A DNA stretch of 64,000 nucleotides from Anoplolepis gracilipes (GCF_047496725.1 NC_132974.1:14045001-14109000), one strand, 5' to 3'. Numbered from the stretch's first letter, positions 23,839-35,399 are shown. Numbers and translations are program-made. The notes: generated by a model not told the origin, from the letters alone.

Positions 23839-25389
23839 ATGGAATACTGGTCAATATTGTTATCACTCGTGCTTGGTGTACTTGGCATCCATTATCTGTT
23901 TAGAAATTACAATTTCTTCAAAAGACATGGTGTCATTCACGTACCATTTGTTCCAATACTGGGCTCCATGACATCAGTTATATTTCGTCGAACATCATTT
24001 GTCGATTGCATTCAAAAGTTATACAATGACAATCCAGGTACAAAATATTTTGGATTCTATGCTACGACAAATCCGGTTTTTTTTCTTCGTGATCTAGACA
24101 TTATTAAATCGATTCTTGTGAAAGACTTCGAGGCTTTTCCCGATCGTCGAGGTTTCAATGATTTGAACGAACCCTTACTCGGGAACAATCTGTTTTCTCT
24201 TCACGGACAAAAGTGGCGAAACGTACGAACTTTATTAAGCCCTTCTTTTACATCCAGCAAGATGAAAATGATGTTCACTTTGATGTCGGAATGCGCTGTG
24301 GACTTCGCTAATTTTCTGTCGACATCTATACCAGCGGAAAAACGCGACATGGATATGAAAGATACCTTCACAAAATATACGAATGATGTCATCGCTACAT
24401 GTGCTTTTGGAATCAAAATTGATTCTATGACGAATCCAACGAACAAGTTTTATATTTACGGTAAAGAGGCAACTAGCTTCTTTGGCACTCGCACCCTTAA
24501 ATTTATTTTTCTTAGAACTTTTTCGACGCTCGGTCGAATTCTCAATATAAAACTTATAGATAGGCACGTAACGGATTTCTTCAAGGACATTATAAAGAAT
24601 ACAATCGCCACTCGTGACGTCAAACACATTACACGTCCAGATATGCTTCAGTTGATGATGGAGATCAGGGGTAAAGAAGGTCGGAGAGAACTTGATATGG
24701 ACGACATGATAGCGCAAGCGTTTGTATTTTTCTTCGGTGGCTTCGACACCAGTTCGACCGCGATGTCCTTCGCAGCTCATGAACTTGCGGCTAATCCAGA
24801 CGTTCAGACCAAGTTACGACAAGAGATTGACAAGGTTTTGGAAGAGTCAAACGGGGAAGTGTCTTATGAAGCTATTAACCGGCTCGAATATTTAGAATTA
24901 GTGGTAAACGAAACTCTCAGATTATATCCACCAGTAAGCTTTTTAGAAAGGATGTGCGACAAGGCTTATGAATTACCACCCGCATTACCAGGCGAGATGT
25001 CTTTCACTACGAAGAAGGGTATGACTTTTTGGATTCCAGTATTCGCGATTCATCGTGATGCGAAGTACTATGATGATCCGGAAAAATTTCGTCCTGAAAG
25101 ATTTTTAGACAAGATGTACCACAACTCTCCGTGCTACATGCCATTTGGATTAGGGCCAAGAATGTGTATAGCTAACAGATTTGCCTTGCTAGAGATTAAA
25201 ATCTTACTGTTTCACCTGTTAGCGCGATGTGAGCTAAAACCATGCGCGAAAACTACATTGCCAATGAAATTTAACAAAAAAAATTTGATAATAATGCCAG
25301 AAGATGGATTCTGGTTGAATGTTCAGCGGAGAAGTGATATAAATCCCGAGTTGGAATCTATAATGGCTAATGATAGTGCTAAGTCTTAG
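23839..25389 (+). CDS. CYP9: CYP9-like cytochrome P450 (516 aa)
   Basis: Complete single-exon P450, start MEYW. It has an N-terminal anchor, hinge VPFVPILGSM, C-helix WRNVR (Asn where the others have Asp), I-helix GGFDTSST, ExxR ETLR, PERF and heme ligand Cys443 in FGLGPRMCIA. The N-terminal ~200 residues follow the 15522 gene. Parts of the C-terminal half (GGFDTSSTAMSFAAHEL) are closer to the minus-strand partner at 20029, which may reflect gene conversion within the pair. It is the last gene of the paired group; about 3.9 kb without genes follow. Confidence 0.95.
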   Translation: MEYWSILLSLVLGVLGIHYLFRNYNFFKRHGVIHVPFVPILGSMTSVIFRRTSFVDCIQKLYNDNPGTKYFGFYATTNPVFFLRDLDIIKSILVKDFEAFPDRRGFNDLNEPLLGNNLFSLHGQKWRNVRTLLSPSFTSSKMKMMFTLMSECAVDFANFLSTSIPAEKRDMDMKDTFTKYTNDVIATCAFGIKIDSMTNPTNKFYIYGKEATSFFGTRTLKFIFLRTFSTLGRILNIKLIDRHVTDFFKDIIKNTIATRDVKHITRPDMLQLMMEIRGKEGRRELDMDDMIAQAFVFFFGGFDTSSTAMSFAAHELAANPDVQTKLRQEIDKVLEESNGEVSYEAINRLEYLELVVNETLRLYPPVSFLERMCDKAYELPPALPGEMSFTTKKGMTFWIPVFAIHRDAKYYDDPEKFRPERFLDKMYHNSPCYMPFGLGPRMCIANRFALLEIKILLFHLLARCELKPCAKTTLPMKFNKKNLIIMPEDGFWLNVQRRSDINPELESIMANDSAKS

Positions 25390-27030
25390 AAAATATTTTA
25401 AGTAATATTTGTAGATAGTTTTATCAAAAAAATAGTTATTTATGTATTATAATAGAAACCAGTTTCTTATAATATAATTCGAGTTATTTCAATATCGTAA
25501 ACAGCCGTATAAGATTGTTCATTTTTTATTATTGTTTATTTCATAAAATTCGTATTGCGTAAATAGTTAAAAATTTTCTTTTTTTAAATTTGGCAGGTAT
25601 TAAGTAATTAGTAATTAATAAATGTATAATTTGTTAGAAACTGTTATTATTCGATATTATTAAATATTTAAATTTGAATGTCAATTACACACGTCATAAA
25701 TTATAGCTACATTTATTCAAAACATTCTTTTTATTGCGACAGTTGTCAAATTTTTATGTATTAAATTCTTTTAATTGACTAACTTTTAGTATTATTTATA
25801 ATATTTTTATTAAAATTCTTTATCTAAATATTATACGTATATTTTATGTTTTTATATAGGCTTTAAAGTACATACATATATGTTACATTAAAATTTGCAT
25901 AGACTAATTTTATGTTTTGCTATACATATGTATGTGTACTTACATAAAATACATAATTATATATTAGAGACTGTATTAAATATAATAATTGTAATACTAA
26001 AACAGTAATAAAAGAATTAAATTTTATGTGCCTAATATTTATTGTATGATTTGGCGCAATTATTTTTTTTTATTATTTTAATTAAAAATATACATATTAT
26101 TTATTATCATACAGTTGAATGTTTAGAATCATAATATTCAAATACGCATTGACTAGAAAGGAAAAGAGAGAAAAAACAAGGTGTTCGTGACATTATAGGT
26201 AATACAAAACTTTTTTAATCAAGAGAGAACTTTGTGCAAATTATATATTTAGTTCATATATAATATAATGAAAGACAAAAAGATACATGTATATAAAATT
26301 TAACAGTAAAATTCAAACGACGATTTCCACGATAATAGCAATAAATTTTAATCACAGTTTTTTTTTCAGTATTGATTTATTTAACTTCGGTGTAATATAT
26401 TTTATAATTACATATGGAGGCGGACAAAATAGTGCAAATAACTCCAAAAATAATTATAAGAGTGTTTAATAAATTATAAGAGTGTTTTTGCCACACACCC
26501 TGTTCAATTTCTTCGTAGCGAGACAATGCATCGTTTCGAGCCACCCTTATGATCTCTACTTCATCAATTCCTAGCCCTTCTCCAACATGCGGTCCCTTTC
26601 CAGCGGTGGTAAGTGAATTAGATTAGAGAAGGGGTACTTTTATCGAGTCAGGATACTTGCTCGGACATACACCTCGGGGAGTTGAAAATGGCCATTTTTA
26701 CCAATGATATAGTCTTGCACTATACAAACTATTTATTATATGTATATAATTTAAATTTTATTGAATTTGCAATGTTTTTTTTTTCTCTCAAAAAGATATT
26801 ATTGTACTTGCTAAATGAACTTTAATATTAGTAAGTTTTTAAATTAATTATTTACTTTTTCTTAAATACTTGTAACTTGAATATTTCCATAGGAAAGAAA
26901 TAGTTAACAGTTATGTATTATAAATTAATCTCTGATTATAAATTATGAATAAATTTAAAAATTGGTTGTCACCGATCATTTGTTATAATTAAGTTTCTAA
27001 TTTTACGTGAAACAGTTATTTATATTCACT
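25390..27030. other. AT-rich spacer between P450 groups
   Basis: No gene seen. 25390-25790 is P450 3' flank shared with 17070-17455. 25790-26480 is simple AT-rich DNA. 26490-26700 is less AT-rich and unlike its surroundings, but I see no reading frame or repeat structure that identifies it. Confidence 0.5.
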
Positions 27031-27091
27031 CTGAAAAAAACTTGTAGAGAAACTAATTTACTTGTAGAGAAACGTTTCCGTATAAAGTTCA

Positions 27092-27354
27092 CTATTATAC
27101 GTTTAAACGAAAACACTTGTATATTTAATATATTTATTTACATTACATATCGCGTAATCATCCAACTAATGACGACATAAGTACATCCGTGATAAATATT
27201 TCAACGTGTGATAGAATATATTTTACAAAAGTTAGATACTTGAAAAAGGAAGAAAAGTCGTGTATATATATAAATTTGAAAATAAATTCAGAAAAAAGAA
27301 GTTTCCAAATAAACGGAAACGCTAACTAACTGTTTTCGTTTAAACATATAATAG
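27092..27354. repeat. Inverted 23-base repeat, possible small foldback element
   Basis: 27092-27114 and 27332-27354 are reverse complements at 22 of 23 positions (core GTTTAAACGAAAAC). They flank about 217 bases of AT-rich DNA. It could be a decayed MITE. Boundaries and target duplication are not clear. Confidence 0.45.
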
Positions 27355-27419
27355 CAAACCCTAATTATAATACATTAAACGCATACAGAACTTGGCCGAT
27401 GATTATCAGTCGGACGCTA

Positions 27420-27920
27420 ATTATCTAAATTACAAGGATCTCTCGTAGCATCGAAGGATAACCGTATCTAATGACCAAGTGGATCGAATGGAACAAAGTG
27501 TCCAGTTGGCTCACTGTCACGCGAGCGCCTTATTTAATAGAAGTCGGTTTGTGTCCGTTTGCGCGCGCGATTCCTTTGCAAGAGCAGCGTCGCCGTCGCC
27601 GTCGCCGTCACCGTCACCGTCACCGTCGCGCGTCGGGGAAGCGCACGCTCCCGGCTCCCAGCTCCCGGCTCCCAACCGCTCATTAAAGTGGCATTCACAA
27701 GCTCGTATCGCGTCTCTGGAAACGCCCAATCACGTAGCCGAATACATTATACGGCTGTTATCCACCGTGCAACTGCGCGTGAGAACGTGCATCCAATGCA
27801 GATCCTCTTTGGTCAATGCCAGAGAGACCTCTCGTTCAGCTCTCGCGCAGAATCTCCTCTATAATACCGCTAGATCAGCAAACTCTCTGTCACGAGACGG
27901 ATCTATATATGTATAACACT
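27420..27920. other. GC-rich island with CGTCGC/CGTCAC hexamer repeat
   Basis: This 500-base stretch is clearly richer in GC and CpG than the DNA around it. It holds a hexamer repeat at about 27588-27634 (CGTCGC then CGTCAC units). Overlapping ORFs of 101-145 codons exist in several frames at once, as expected from a GC-rich repeat, and their products (Ser-Pro or Arg-His runs) look like no family I know. It may be a promoter, a first exon of a non-coding or distant gene, or mobile-element debris. Confidence 0.45.
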
Positions 27921-29256
27921 TGCAAAAGGAAACTCTTATTATTTTGTAACTTTTAGAGCAAACTTCTAATACTGTATAACTACCTATTATTAAATACCGT
28001 TTGTATCTGTAGCTATTTTTAATTATTTAAAGTTTTGCCTAAATCATCATAAACATTTATATAATTTTTGTCAATTATATATACGTATGTAATTGATTTC
28101 TTAATTATCAGCTTTTATTTATATAAAAGTTCCCGTATCTTCTTAACTATTATTTTTATTTCTTGGTGAGAGTCTTTTTATATATAATTATTAGTAGTCT
28201 TGTATAATTGTAACTATTTTTAATATCGCCTATTTTTAATTGTCTATATATATATATAACTTTATTATCAAATATAGCAAACTATATAAAATTAATTTTT
28301 ACAAAGTACATACAACGAAACGGATAAGAAACAAACGTTTATCGACAACAATAATTGTGCAGTTGTTTGCCTCAGACAAAAGATAATTAGCGATATAAAA
28401 TTTATTTACAATTACGATACGAGATAACAAGTATTACTTGATTTTTAATCTTTTAATAATGTCTCTTTTTATCTTCATTAACAATATCAGGAAATAATAA
28501 CAGCTCTATTTTTAACACATAAGAAATTTTTATTCAGTGAAATAATATATATTACGATGTGTAGAATAAAAAAGTAAACAAAGAATATAATTCAAACACT
28601 ATTTCATCCAACTATCAACAAATTATAGAATAAAAAAAAATTTTATTTAGTTAAATATTTAATTATTATTGAGGGAACTTACATATATTATTATATATAG
28701 CACTGTATTTATTAACACCTCTAAATATCCCGTGTATTTGTTGCATTGTTCAAATTACATTAGCATTTACTACAAATTTCTAGATAAAGATGATTTATCT
28801 CCATTATCACTTTAGCTCCATTACTCGCTTGAATTAGCAACGTAAATATTTCATTGTCGGAAAGTCAAGATATAAATCTTTTGCTTTATTTTGATCATTA
28901 ATTGTTTTCCCACATATATTTTATCTAAAAGATAAACAAAATATACAACTATATATTTGCAATAATCTTCTCATCCTATTTCTAATATTGGTATTTTTAT
29001 TTCATAAAGATTATTAATATTTGGAACACGAAAGTTTTAGATTTTATAAATTCGAAAAGATAAAATTATTCACAAAAAATTAAAGCATCATAAATTAGGA
29101 ATTATTTTACTTCTTGTTAAATAATTAATGACATAAAATTAAATATATTACGTTAATAATTATAATAAGAAAATAGCAGAAAGTAATTTTTTGCATTTTT
29201 CAATTAATTAATTAAATTATAAATTTTGATAATTTAGTTAAATTAACAAAATTTAC
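27921..29256. other. AT-rich spacer
   Basis: No gene or clear repeat seen. The last few hundred bases are the 3' flank of the minus-strand P450 at 29257. Confidence 0.55.
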
Positions 29257-30807
29257 TTACGGTTTGGCATTCACAACATTAACAGCAATAGTATGATGCG
29301 AATTTTTTCTCGTTGACACATTCAGCCAGAAACCTTCTTCAGGTTTCAAATTAAAGCTGCCTTTAGCGATCTTGAGCGGGATCGATGTTTTCTCGCAAGG
29401 TTTAAGATCGCAACGTGCTAGCAGGTGAAAGAGCAGAACCTTCGTTTCCAACAAGGCGAATCTGTTACCTATACACATTCTCGGACCTAAACCGAAAGGA
29501 ACGTAGGCTCCGCAATTCAAACTATCTCTCTTCCGCTCTCCGCGAAATCTTTCGGGATCAAACTTTTCCGGTTCTTCAAAGTATTGAGGATCGTGATGAA
29601 GTCCATAAATCGGTATCCATATTGTGTGACCTTTTTTTACAGTAAAGGGTTTCATTCCCGGTAATGTCGGCGGTAACTCGAAATCTTTCAAACATAATCT
29701 ATCTGCCATCAAACCAATTGGATACTTTCTGAGGGCCTCGTCAATCACCGCATTTAAATATTCCATGCTATTAATCGCTTCGTATGGTGCCTGTCCATTT
29801 GTTTTTTTCAAAACCTCATCGATCTCATTTTGAAGTTTTTCCTGTATATCCTGATTTATCGCAATTTCGTGAGCGGCAAAACACATTAACTGAGAACTAC
29901 TGTCGAAGCCGCCAAAGAAGAAAATGAACGCCTGGGCTACCATGTCGTCAATAGTCAATTCAGTTTTGTTATCCTTACCTCTATTCTCCATCATCAGTTG
30001 TAACATATCTGGACGAACAATACCGTTCTCATCCCTAGTTTTTATTGTGGTTTTTATAAGATCTCGGAAAAAATTAACTATTTTTTCGGGAAAAAATTTC
30101 AATCTAATTATTCGCGCCAGCCAAGGCATGCTTCTAATTATGAAAAATTTCCAGAAAAAGATAATGTTAAAATTGGTCACTTCCTTGCCGTATACGTAGA
30201 ATTCGTTCTCCGGATTTCTCATGGAATCAACACTGATGCCAAAGGCGCAAGTAGCTATTACGTCGTTTGTGTACCTTGTAAAGACCTCTTTCATTTCCAT
30301 TACCCTTTTCTCTTCTGGCATTTGCGCCAAGTAATTGCTAAATTCGGCCGCGCAATCCGACATCAATTTAAACATACTTTTCATTTTGCTGGATGTGAAA
30401 GCTGGACTCAGCAAAGACCGTACTTGCCGCCATCTTTCTCCTTTGAGAGAAAATAAATTTTTGCCGAATAATGGTTCCTGATTTTCCTCGAGGAAAGTGC
30501 GATGATCCGGGAACAGATCGAAGTTTTTTAGCGCGATGGATTTAATGAGATCAGGATCGCGAATCACCACAACTGGAATTCTCATATCAAACATACCGAC
30601 GTACTTGGCTTCGGGATGTAAATTGTATGTATTCTTGACAAGGTCAACCATCGATTCACGACGAAAGAACGATCCTGCCATGTTCCCCAAAAGTGGGAAA
30701 GGCGTTTTATATGGTATTCCATGTTTTTTAAAAAAGTTCAAATCATTAATCAGATAATAGATACCTAAAGCACCCACGATCACCGACAACGCGATTATAT
30801 ATACCAT
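29257..30807 (-). CDS. CYP9: CYP9-like cytochrome P450 (516 aa), mosaic
   Basis: Complete single-exon P450, start MVYI. Motifs: C-helix WRQVR, I-helix GGFDSSSQ from residue 299 (Ser303 where P450s usually have Thr, and Gln at the end of the motif), ExxR as EALR, PERF and heme ligand Cys445 in FGLGPRMCIG. Residues ~55-185 resemble the gene at 50357 (AAEFSNYLAQMPEEKRV). Residues ~250-470 resemble the gene at 33637 (MMENRGKDNKTELTIDD). The C-terminus (VNVVNAKP) differs from the NGTCQL ending of the neighbours. It is the leftmost gene of the minus-strand array. Confidence 0.95.
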   Translation of the reverse strand: MVYIIALSVIVGALGIYYLINDLNFFKKHGIPYKTPFPLLGNMAGSFFRRESMVDLVKNTYNLHPEAKYVGMFDMRIPVVVIRDPDLIKSIALKNFDLFPDHRTFLEENQEPLFGKNLFSLKGERWRQVRSLLSPAFTSSKMKSMFKLMSDCAAEFSNYLAQMPEEKRVMEMKEVFTRYTNDVIATCAFGISVDSMRNPENEFYVYGKEVTNFNIIFFWKFFIIRSMPWLARIIRLKFFPEKIVNFFRDLIKTTIKTRDENGIVRPDMLQLMMENRGKDNKTELTIDDMVAQAFIFFFGGFDSSSQLMCFAAHEIAINQDIQEKLQNEIDEVLKKTNGQAPYEAINSMEYLNAVIDEALRKYPIGLMADRLCLKDFELPPTLPGMKPFTVKKGHTIWIPIYGLHHDPQYFEEPEKFDPERFRGERKRDSLNCGAYVPFGLGPRMCIGNRFALLETKVLLFHLLARCDLKPCEKTSIPLKIAKGSFNLKPEEGFWLNVSTRKNSHHTIAVNVVNAKP

Positions 30808-30990
30808 GTTGATATCTATTTACACAATGGAATAAAAGTTGTGAAGAAAAAAAGATAATGTGCATATTCTACACAAATCTATTATTTAAATATTTATATT
30901 TATATAATATATATATATATATATATATATGACGTTACTGAAATTTGGACGACGCGTGCGAAGAACGTTACACATTGAACTACGATCGTC

Positions 30991-31027
30991 AACTACTACT
31001 CTACGAATAATGTTTTCGTTTTATATA
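30991..31027 (-). promoter_or_regulatory. TATA box and initiator-like site of the 29257 gene
   Basis: On the minus strand TATATAAAA (31027-31019) is followed about 32 bases later by TAGTTGAC, the position where relatives have GCAGTTGAC. The predicted 5' UTR is about 185 bases, longer than in the other sub-groups; this length is shared by the whole minus-strand array. Confidence 0.6.
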
Positions 31028-31049
31028 CGTGCGGATAACATGCGAGCCA

Positions 31050-32520
31050 TTTATCGCGTACATTAATATATGTATGTAATTGTGTACATATTTTTCCACA
31101 CAAAACTTTGATTCTCAATAAAATGTCTCATTTCTGATAATTTTGAAGCATTCCTGATAAGATAATGTTGAGGAAATTTAGTAGAATATTTCAATGAAAT
31201 ATGTTTTTATAATTTTATTTTTTTCCATTTTAATATTAAATATTTATGTATGTTTCGTTACTAAAAGTTTTCAATATGATATTTTACATAATAATTAATA
31301 ACGTTCTATAACAATATAATATTTAGATAAAATACTAAATCACATTACTTTGCAGCTTCGTTATTTATGTCATGTTTCTGCATTCATCTAATGTTTCAGC
31401 ATTTGTTATGTGTAATGATACATTTTTTATATACTTCATTATAGTGCAATCATAGACTAATGTCTTCACTACTTTGATTAATGCTTGCTTGTATTATATA
31501 TTTTTATTATAATAAATTACAAAAACAACCAGTTTATTACCAAATTCAACGAAACACAATAGAATAAGATACATGCTTATCTAAATTAAAAAATTGGTAA
31601 AATGTGTGCATTATTATATATATATATATATATTAGAAAAAAGATTGTTTGCATTAATTTGCAAAATTGCAAATTTATCGATGTGATCACAACATCAGAG
31701 ACAGAAAGCAGTACTCGAACTTTAATTTTTTTGTTTGTTTCTTTTGATTTTTTAAATTCTTTTCTTTTTTATCATTTTCTTATAAATAACAATTTTGTTT
31801 TTAATATATATATATAATAAATACATTTGAAAAAAATATTACAAAGATAATGTAAGAGAATTAAATTTTTAAATTTGATCAAAAACTTATTGAAGATGAA
31901 AATATACATTTATCAAATAAGAGTAGAGATAAATACATACACTTATCTATTTTTTAAGATTAAAAAAAATAAAATTGTTATTTTTATATTTCGTTTGAAA
32001 ATAAATACAATATTTTACTTTCATGAAATATGTCTCTAAAATGTTGTAGAAAGCGCGTAAAAAAAATTGATTTTAATACGACAAAAAAAAGCAGGTATGA
32101 AGCAAAAAATGAAGAAATAGTTTCATAGAAACGCTATTTATTATATACATATGATAACTATACTACATAAGACGTAATAACAAATGATCACGAAAGTGAT
32201 AATATGACATTGTCGTGTCATGATGATCAACTTCCTCATTTTTTCTTTCTTTTCTTTGTTGTCTATTGTATGAAGGAACTTGTTGCGTAATTTGATGCAT
32301 CTCGCAAAGATTTTTTCACATGTTGGTTCAACAGAATCGAGTAAATATATAGGATTCAAAAATATGTCGCATTTGTATATATATATATGTTGACAAAAAG
32401 TGTTGAAATATTTATTCTATACACATAATGATACATTTTAATCGTACTGTTTATGTTAAGTAAGTATTAATTTCAAGTTGTTTTAATAATTATCCACAGA
32501 CTTATACATTAATCTAGACT
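31050..32520. other. Spacer block of the minus-strand array (copy 1)
   Basis: No gene seen. This is a block that recurs at about 36.8-38.3 kb, 42.5-43.9 kb and 48.0-49.3 kb, recognisable by GCATTTGTTATGTGTAATGA (31400) and GAAACGCTATTTATTAT (32129). A short TA run at 31614-31633 corresponds to the site that holds a foldback element in the second copy (37192-37650). Confidence 0.6.
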
Positions 32521-32524
32521 GCTA

Positions 32525-32704
32525 ATAGTGATGCGGCAGATAAAGCAAGGGCAGCCATTTACAAATTGGGTTGACTGTGAGAGTATATGTTAAAGTAAGT
32601 GTAAAAATTTCTTAATGAATATGTAATAATTTCTCACACATACCAACATATACACTCACATTCAATCCAATTGTAAATGGTTGTCCTGACTTGTGTCACC
32701 ATAT
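32525..32704. mobile_element. MITE-like foldback element, copy 1
   Basis: Arms of about 60 bases in inverted orientation: left contains GCAGCCATTTACAAATTGG, right contains CCAATTGTAAATGGTTGTCC. Total length is about 180 bases and it does not code for protein. The same element is at 43902-44087, and a one-armed version at about 38760-38880, at the equivalent place in each array block. It was therefore present before the block duplicated. Confidence 0.7.
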
Positions 32705-33636
32705 AAGATATAGCCATGTTAGCAATCTAATATGAAGAAATTCTTGTCCTTATAATATATTTTACAAAATCTGACGGAATATTATGACAATAATAATCAC
32801 GCCAATGTCTATACTGAAAAATAATTCTCCTTACAAATTGTCCTATAATTATGATATAAAATTAAAAGTATTTGATCTTTTTTCATCTTTTTATGCTCGC
32901 TCTTTTATCATTATCATTTTATTTAACAACATGCAAGAACACAATAAAAATAATTATATTCTTAGAATACCAGAAATTTCTGATGCTAATAAATTGAATT
33001 TTTGATGCAATAATATGATGCCATTTTCTGTTCTTGCAGCAACATGTGTTTCTCCTTTCATGAGTTCTTCTTATTTTAAAAACCAAAAAAGGAAGAAATC
33101 CTTTATTTTCAGTTTTGGTGTTTCCTGCTTTATCTGAAAATTAAAGATGGATAGAGCTAGGATCCTCTTATAACAAGGATCTTTTTATTCTTATATCTTC
33201 TTATATCTTCTATTTATCTTGCACCTATTTATTAATTTAAATATGTTATAGCGTCAATGTTTTCGTATCAAATGTTACAGTATCACCATTAAATCTTTAA
33301 GATAATAATTTTTGAATATTAGTGATTATTTAAAAAATTTAAAATATATCTAAGCCTATTTTATTTCATAGTAACAATATTAAATTTTTCATAATATCTA
33401 AATCTAAAATATACTTCAATACTAAATTTTTATATCTCAAGATTGCCAAACACATATATATATATATATTTTGTATAAAAACTTTAAAAAAGTAACAAAA
33501 AAAACAATTTGCTTTCAAACTAATATCGCACAGTAGTTATCAACTAACAAATGGATAAGAACAAGAAATATTTTTCTATATTAAAAAATTATTTCTAAAT
33601 TATAAAGATGCAATTAAATATATTAATAACATTTTC
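32705..33636. other. 3' flank of the 33637 P450
   Basis: No gene seen. AT-rich sequence recurring downstream of the other minus-strand copies. The 73-codon ORF at 32784 is broken in the paralogous blocks and is rejected. Confidence 0.55.
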
Positions 33637-35193
33637 TTACAGCTGACATGTCCCATTGACATTAGTTGTAATAGTGTGAAGAATATTTTTCCTTGGTAAC
33701 ACATTCAGCCAGAAACCTCCTTCAGGTTTCAAATTAAAACCGTCCTTAGCGATCTTGAGCGGGATCGATGTTTTCTCGCAAGGTTTAAGATCGCAACGTG
33801 CTAGCAGATGAAAGAGCAGGACCTTCGTTTCCAACAAGGCGAATCTGTTACCTATACACATTCTCGGACCCAAACCGAAGGGAAGATAGGCTCCGCAATT
33901 CAAACTACTTTTCTTCCGCTCTCCGCGAAATCTTTCGGGATCGAACTTTTCCGGCTCTTCGAAATATCGAGGATCGTGATGAAGTCCATAAACCGGTATC
34001 CATACGCTGTGTCCTTTTTTTATAGTAAAGGGTTTCATTCCCGGTAATGTCGGCGGCAATTCGAAATCTCTCAAACATAATCTATCCAACGCCAAACCAA
34101 TCGGATACTTCCTGAGGGCCTCGTCAATCACAGCATTTAAATATTCCATGCTATTAATCGCTTCGTATGGTGCTTGTCCATTTGTTTTTTCCAAAACCTC
34201 ATCGATCTCATTTTGAAGTTTTTCCTGTATGTCCTGATTTATCGCAATTTCGTGAGCGGCAAAACACATTAACTGAGAACTGCTGTCGAAGCCGCCAAAG
34301 AAGAAAATGAACGCCTGGGCTACCATGTCGTCAATAGTCAATTCTGTTTTGTTATCCTTACCTCTATTCTCCATCATCAGTTGTAACATGTCTGGACGAA
34401 TAATACCGTTCTCATCCCTAGTTTTTATTGTGGTTTTTACAAGATCTCGGAAAAAATTTGCTATTTTTTCACGAACAAATTTAAGTCTAAGTATTCGTGC
34501 CAACCAAGGCAAGCTTCTAAATATATAGAATTTCAAAAGGGCGAGAGTGTTAAAATTGGTCGCTTCCTTGCCGTATACGTAGAATTCGTTCTCCGGATTT
34601 CTCATTGAATTAACACTGATGCCAAAGGCGCAAGTAGCTATTACGTCATTCGTATATCTCGTAAAGATGTCTTTCATTTCCATTTCCTTCTTCTCCGCTG
34701 GTAATTGCGACAAGTAATTGACAAAATCGGCTCCGCAATCCGACATCAACTTGAACATACTTTTCATTTTGCTGGACGTGAAAGCCGGACTCAATATAGA
34801 TCTCACATCGCGCCATCTCTCTCCACGAAGGAAGATCAGATTCTTGCCGAAAAATGGATCTTGGGTTTCATCGATAAAAGTAGGATGATCCATAAACATG
34901 TCGAAATGTTTCAACGTGACGGATTTAATAAGCTCGGGATCGCGGAGAACTATGAGTGGCCTGGTTAAGTCATACAGTCCGACGTACTTAGCTTTGGGTG
35001 ATAAATCGTATATCGACTTAACCAAGTCAGCCATCGATTTCTGACGAAAGAGCGTCGATCCCATGTTTCCCAATAGTGGAAGAGGCGTTTTATGTGGTAT
35101 TCCATGTTTCTTGAAAAAGTTCAAGTCTTTAAACAGATAATAATAAATGCCTAAAGCACCCACTATCACCGACAACGCGATTATATATACCAT
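33637..35193 (-). CDS. CYP9: CYP9-like cytochrome P450 (518 aa)
   Basis: Complete single-exon P450, start MVYI, with anchor, hinge KTPLPLLGNM, C-helix WRDVR, I-helix GGFDSSSQ (Ser in place of the usual Thr), ExxR EALR, PERF and heme ligand Cys446. It ends NGTCQL, with the stop TAA inside CTGTAAGA. Its C-terminal half is almost identical to the 29257 gene; its N-terminal part (DHPTFIDETQDPFFGKNL) is closer to the 39604 gene. Confidence 0.95.
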   Translation of the reverse strand: MVYIIALSVIVGALGIYYYLFKDLNFFKKHGIPHKTPLPLLGNMGSTLFRQKSMADLVKSIYDLSPKAKYVGLYDLTRPLIVLRDPELIKSVTLKHFDMFMDHPTFIDETQDPFFGKNLIFLRGERWRDVRSILSPAFTSSKMKSMFKLMSDCGADFVNYLSQLPAEKKEMEMKDIFTRYTNDVIATCAFGISVNSMRNPENEFYVYGKEATNFNTLALLKFYIFRSLPWLARILRLKFVREKIANFFRDLVKTTIKTRDENGIIRPDMLQLMMENRGKDNKTELTIDDMVAQAFIFFFGGFDSSSQLMCFAAHEIAINQDIQEKLQNEIDEVLEKTNGQAPYEAINSMEYLNAVIDEALRKYPIGLALDRLCLRDFELPPTLPGMKPFTIKKGHSVWIPVYGLHHDPRYFEEPEKFDPERFRGERKKSSLNCGAYLPFGLGPRMCIGNRFALLETKVLLFHLLARCDLKPCEKTSIPLKIAKDGFNLKPEGGFWLNVLPRKNILHTITTNVNGTCQL

Positions 35194-35358
35194 GCTGATA
35201 TCTGTTTACACGATGGAATAGAAATTGTGAAGAAAACAGATAATGTGCAGATTATTGCACGAATCTGTTAATCGAGTATTTATATATGAATATATAACGT
35301 TATTAAAATTGCTGAACGATGCGCGCGAAGACCGTTTCACATCGAAGTACGATAGTCA

Positions 35359-35394
35359 ACTGCTACGTCGTAAGTAATATTTTCCTTTTATATA
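35359..35394 (-). promoter_or_regulatory. TATA box and initiator of the 33637 gene
   Basis: On the minus strand TATATAAAA (35394-35386) is followed 32 bases later by CAGT in GCAGTTGAC (35362-35359). Predicted 5' UTR about 168 bases. Confidence 0.65.
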
Positions 35395-35399
35395 CGCGC

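Noticed and set aside
27471..27916. ORFs of 71-145 codons with Ser-Pro or Arg-His repeats
   Set aside because: Several frames are open at once across a GC-rich hexamer repeat; no domain or start context supports a protein.
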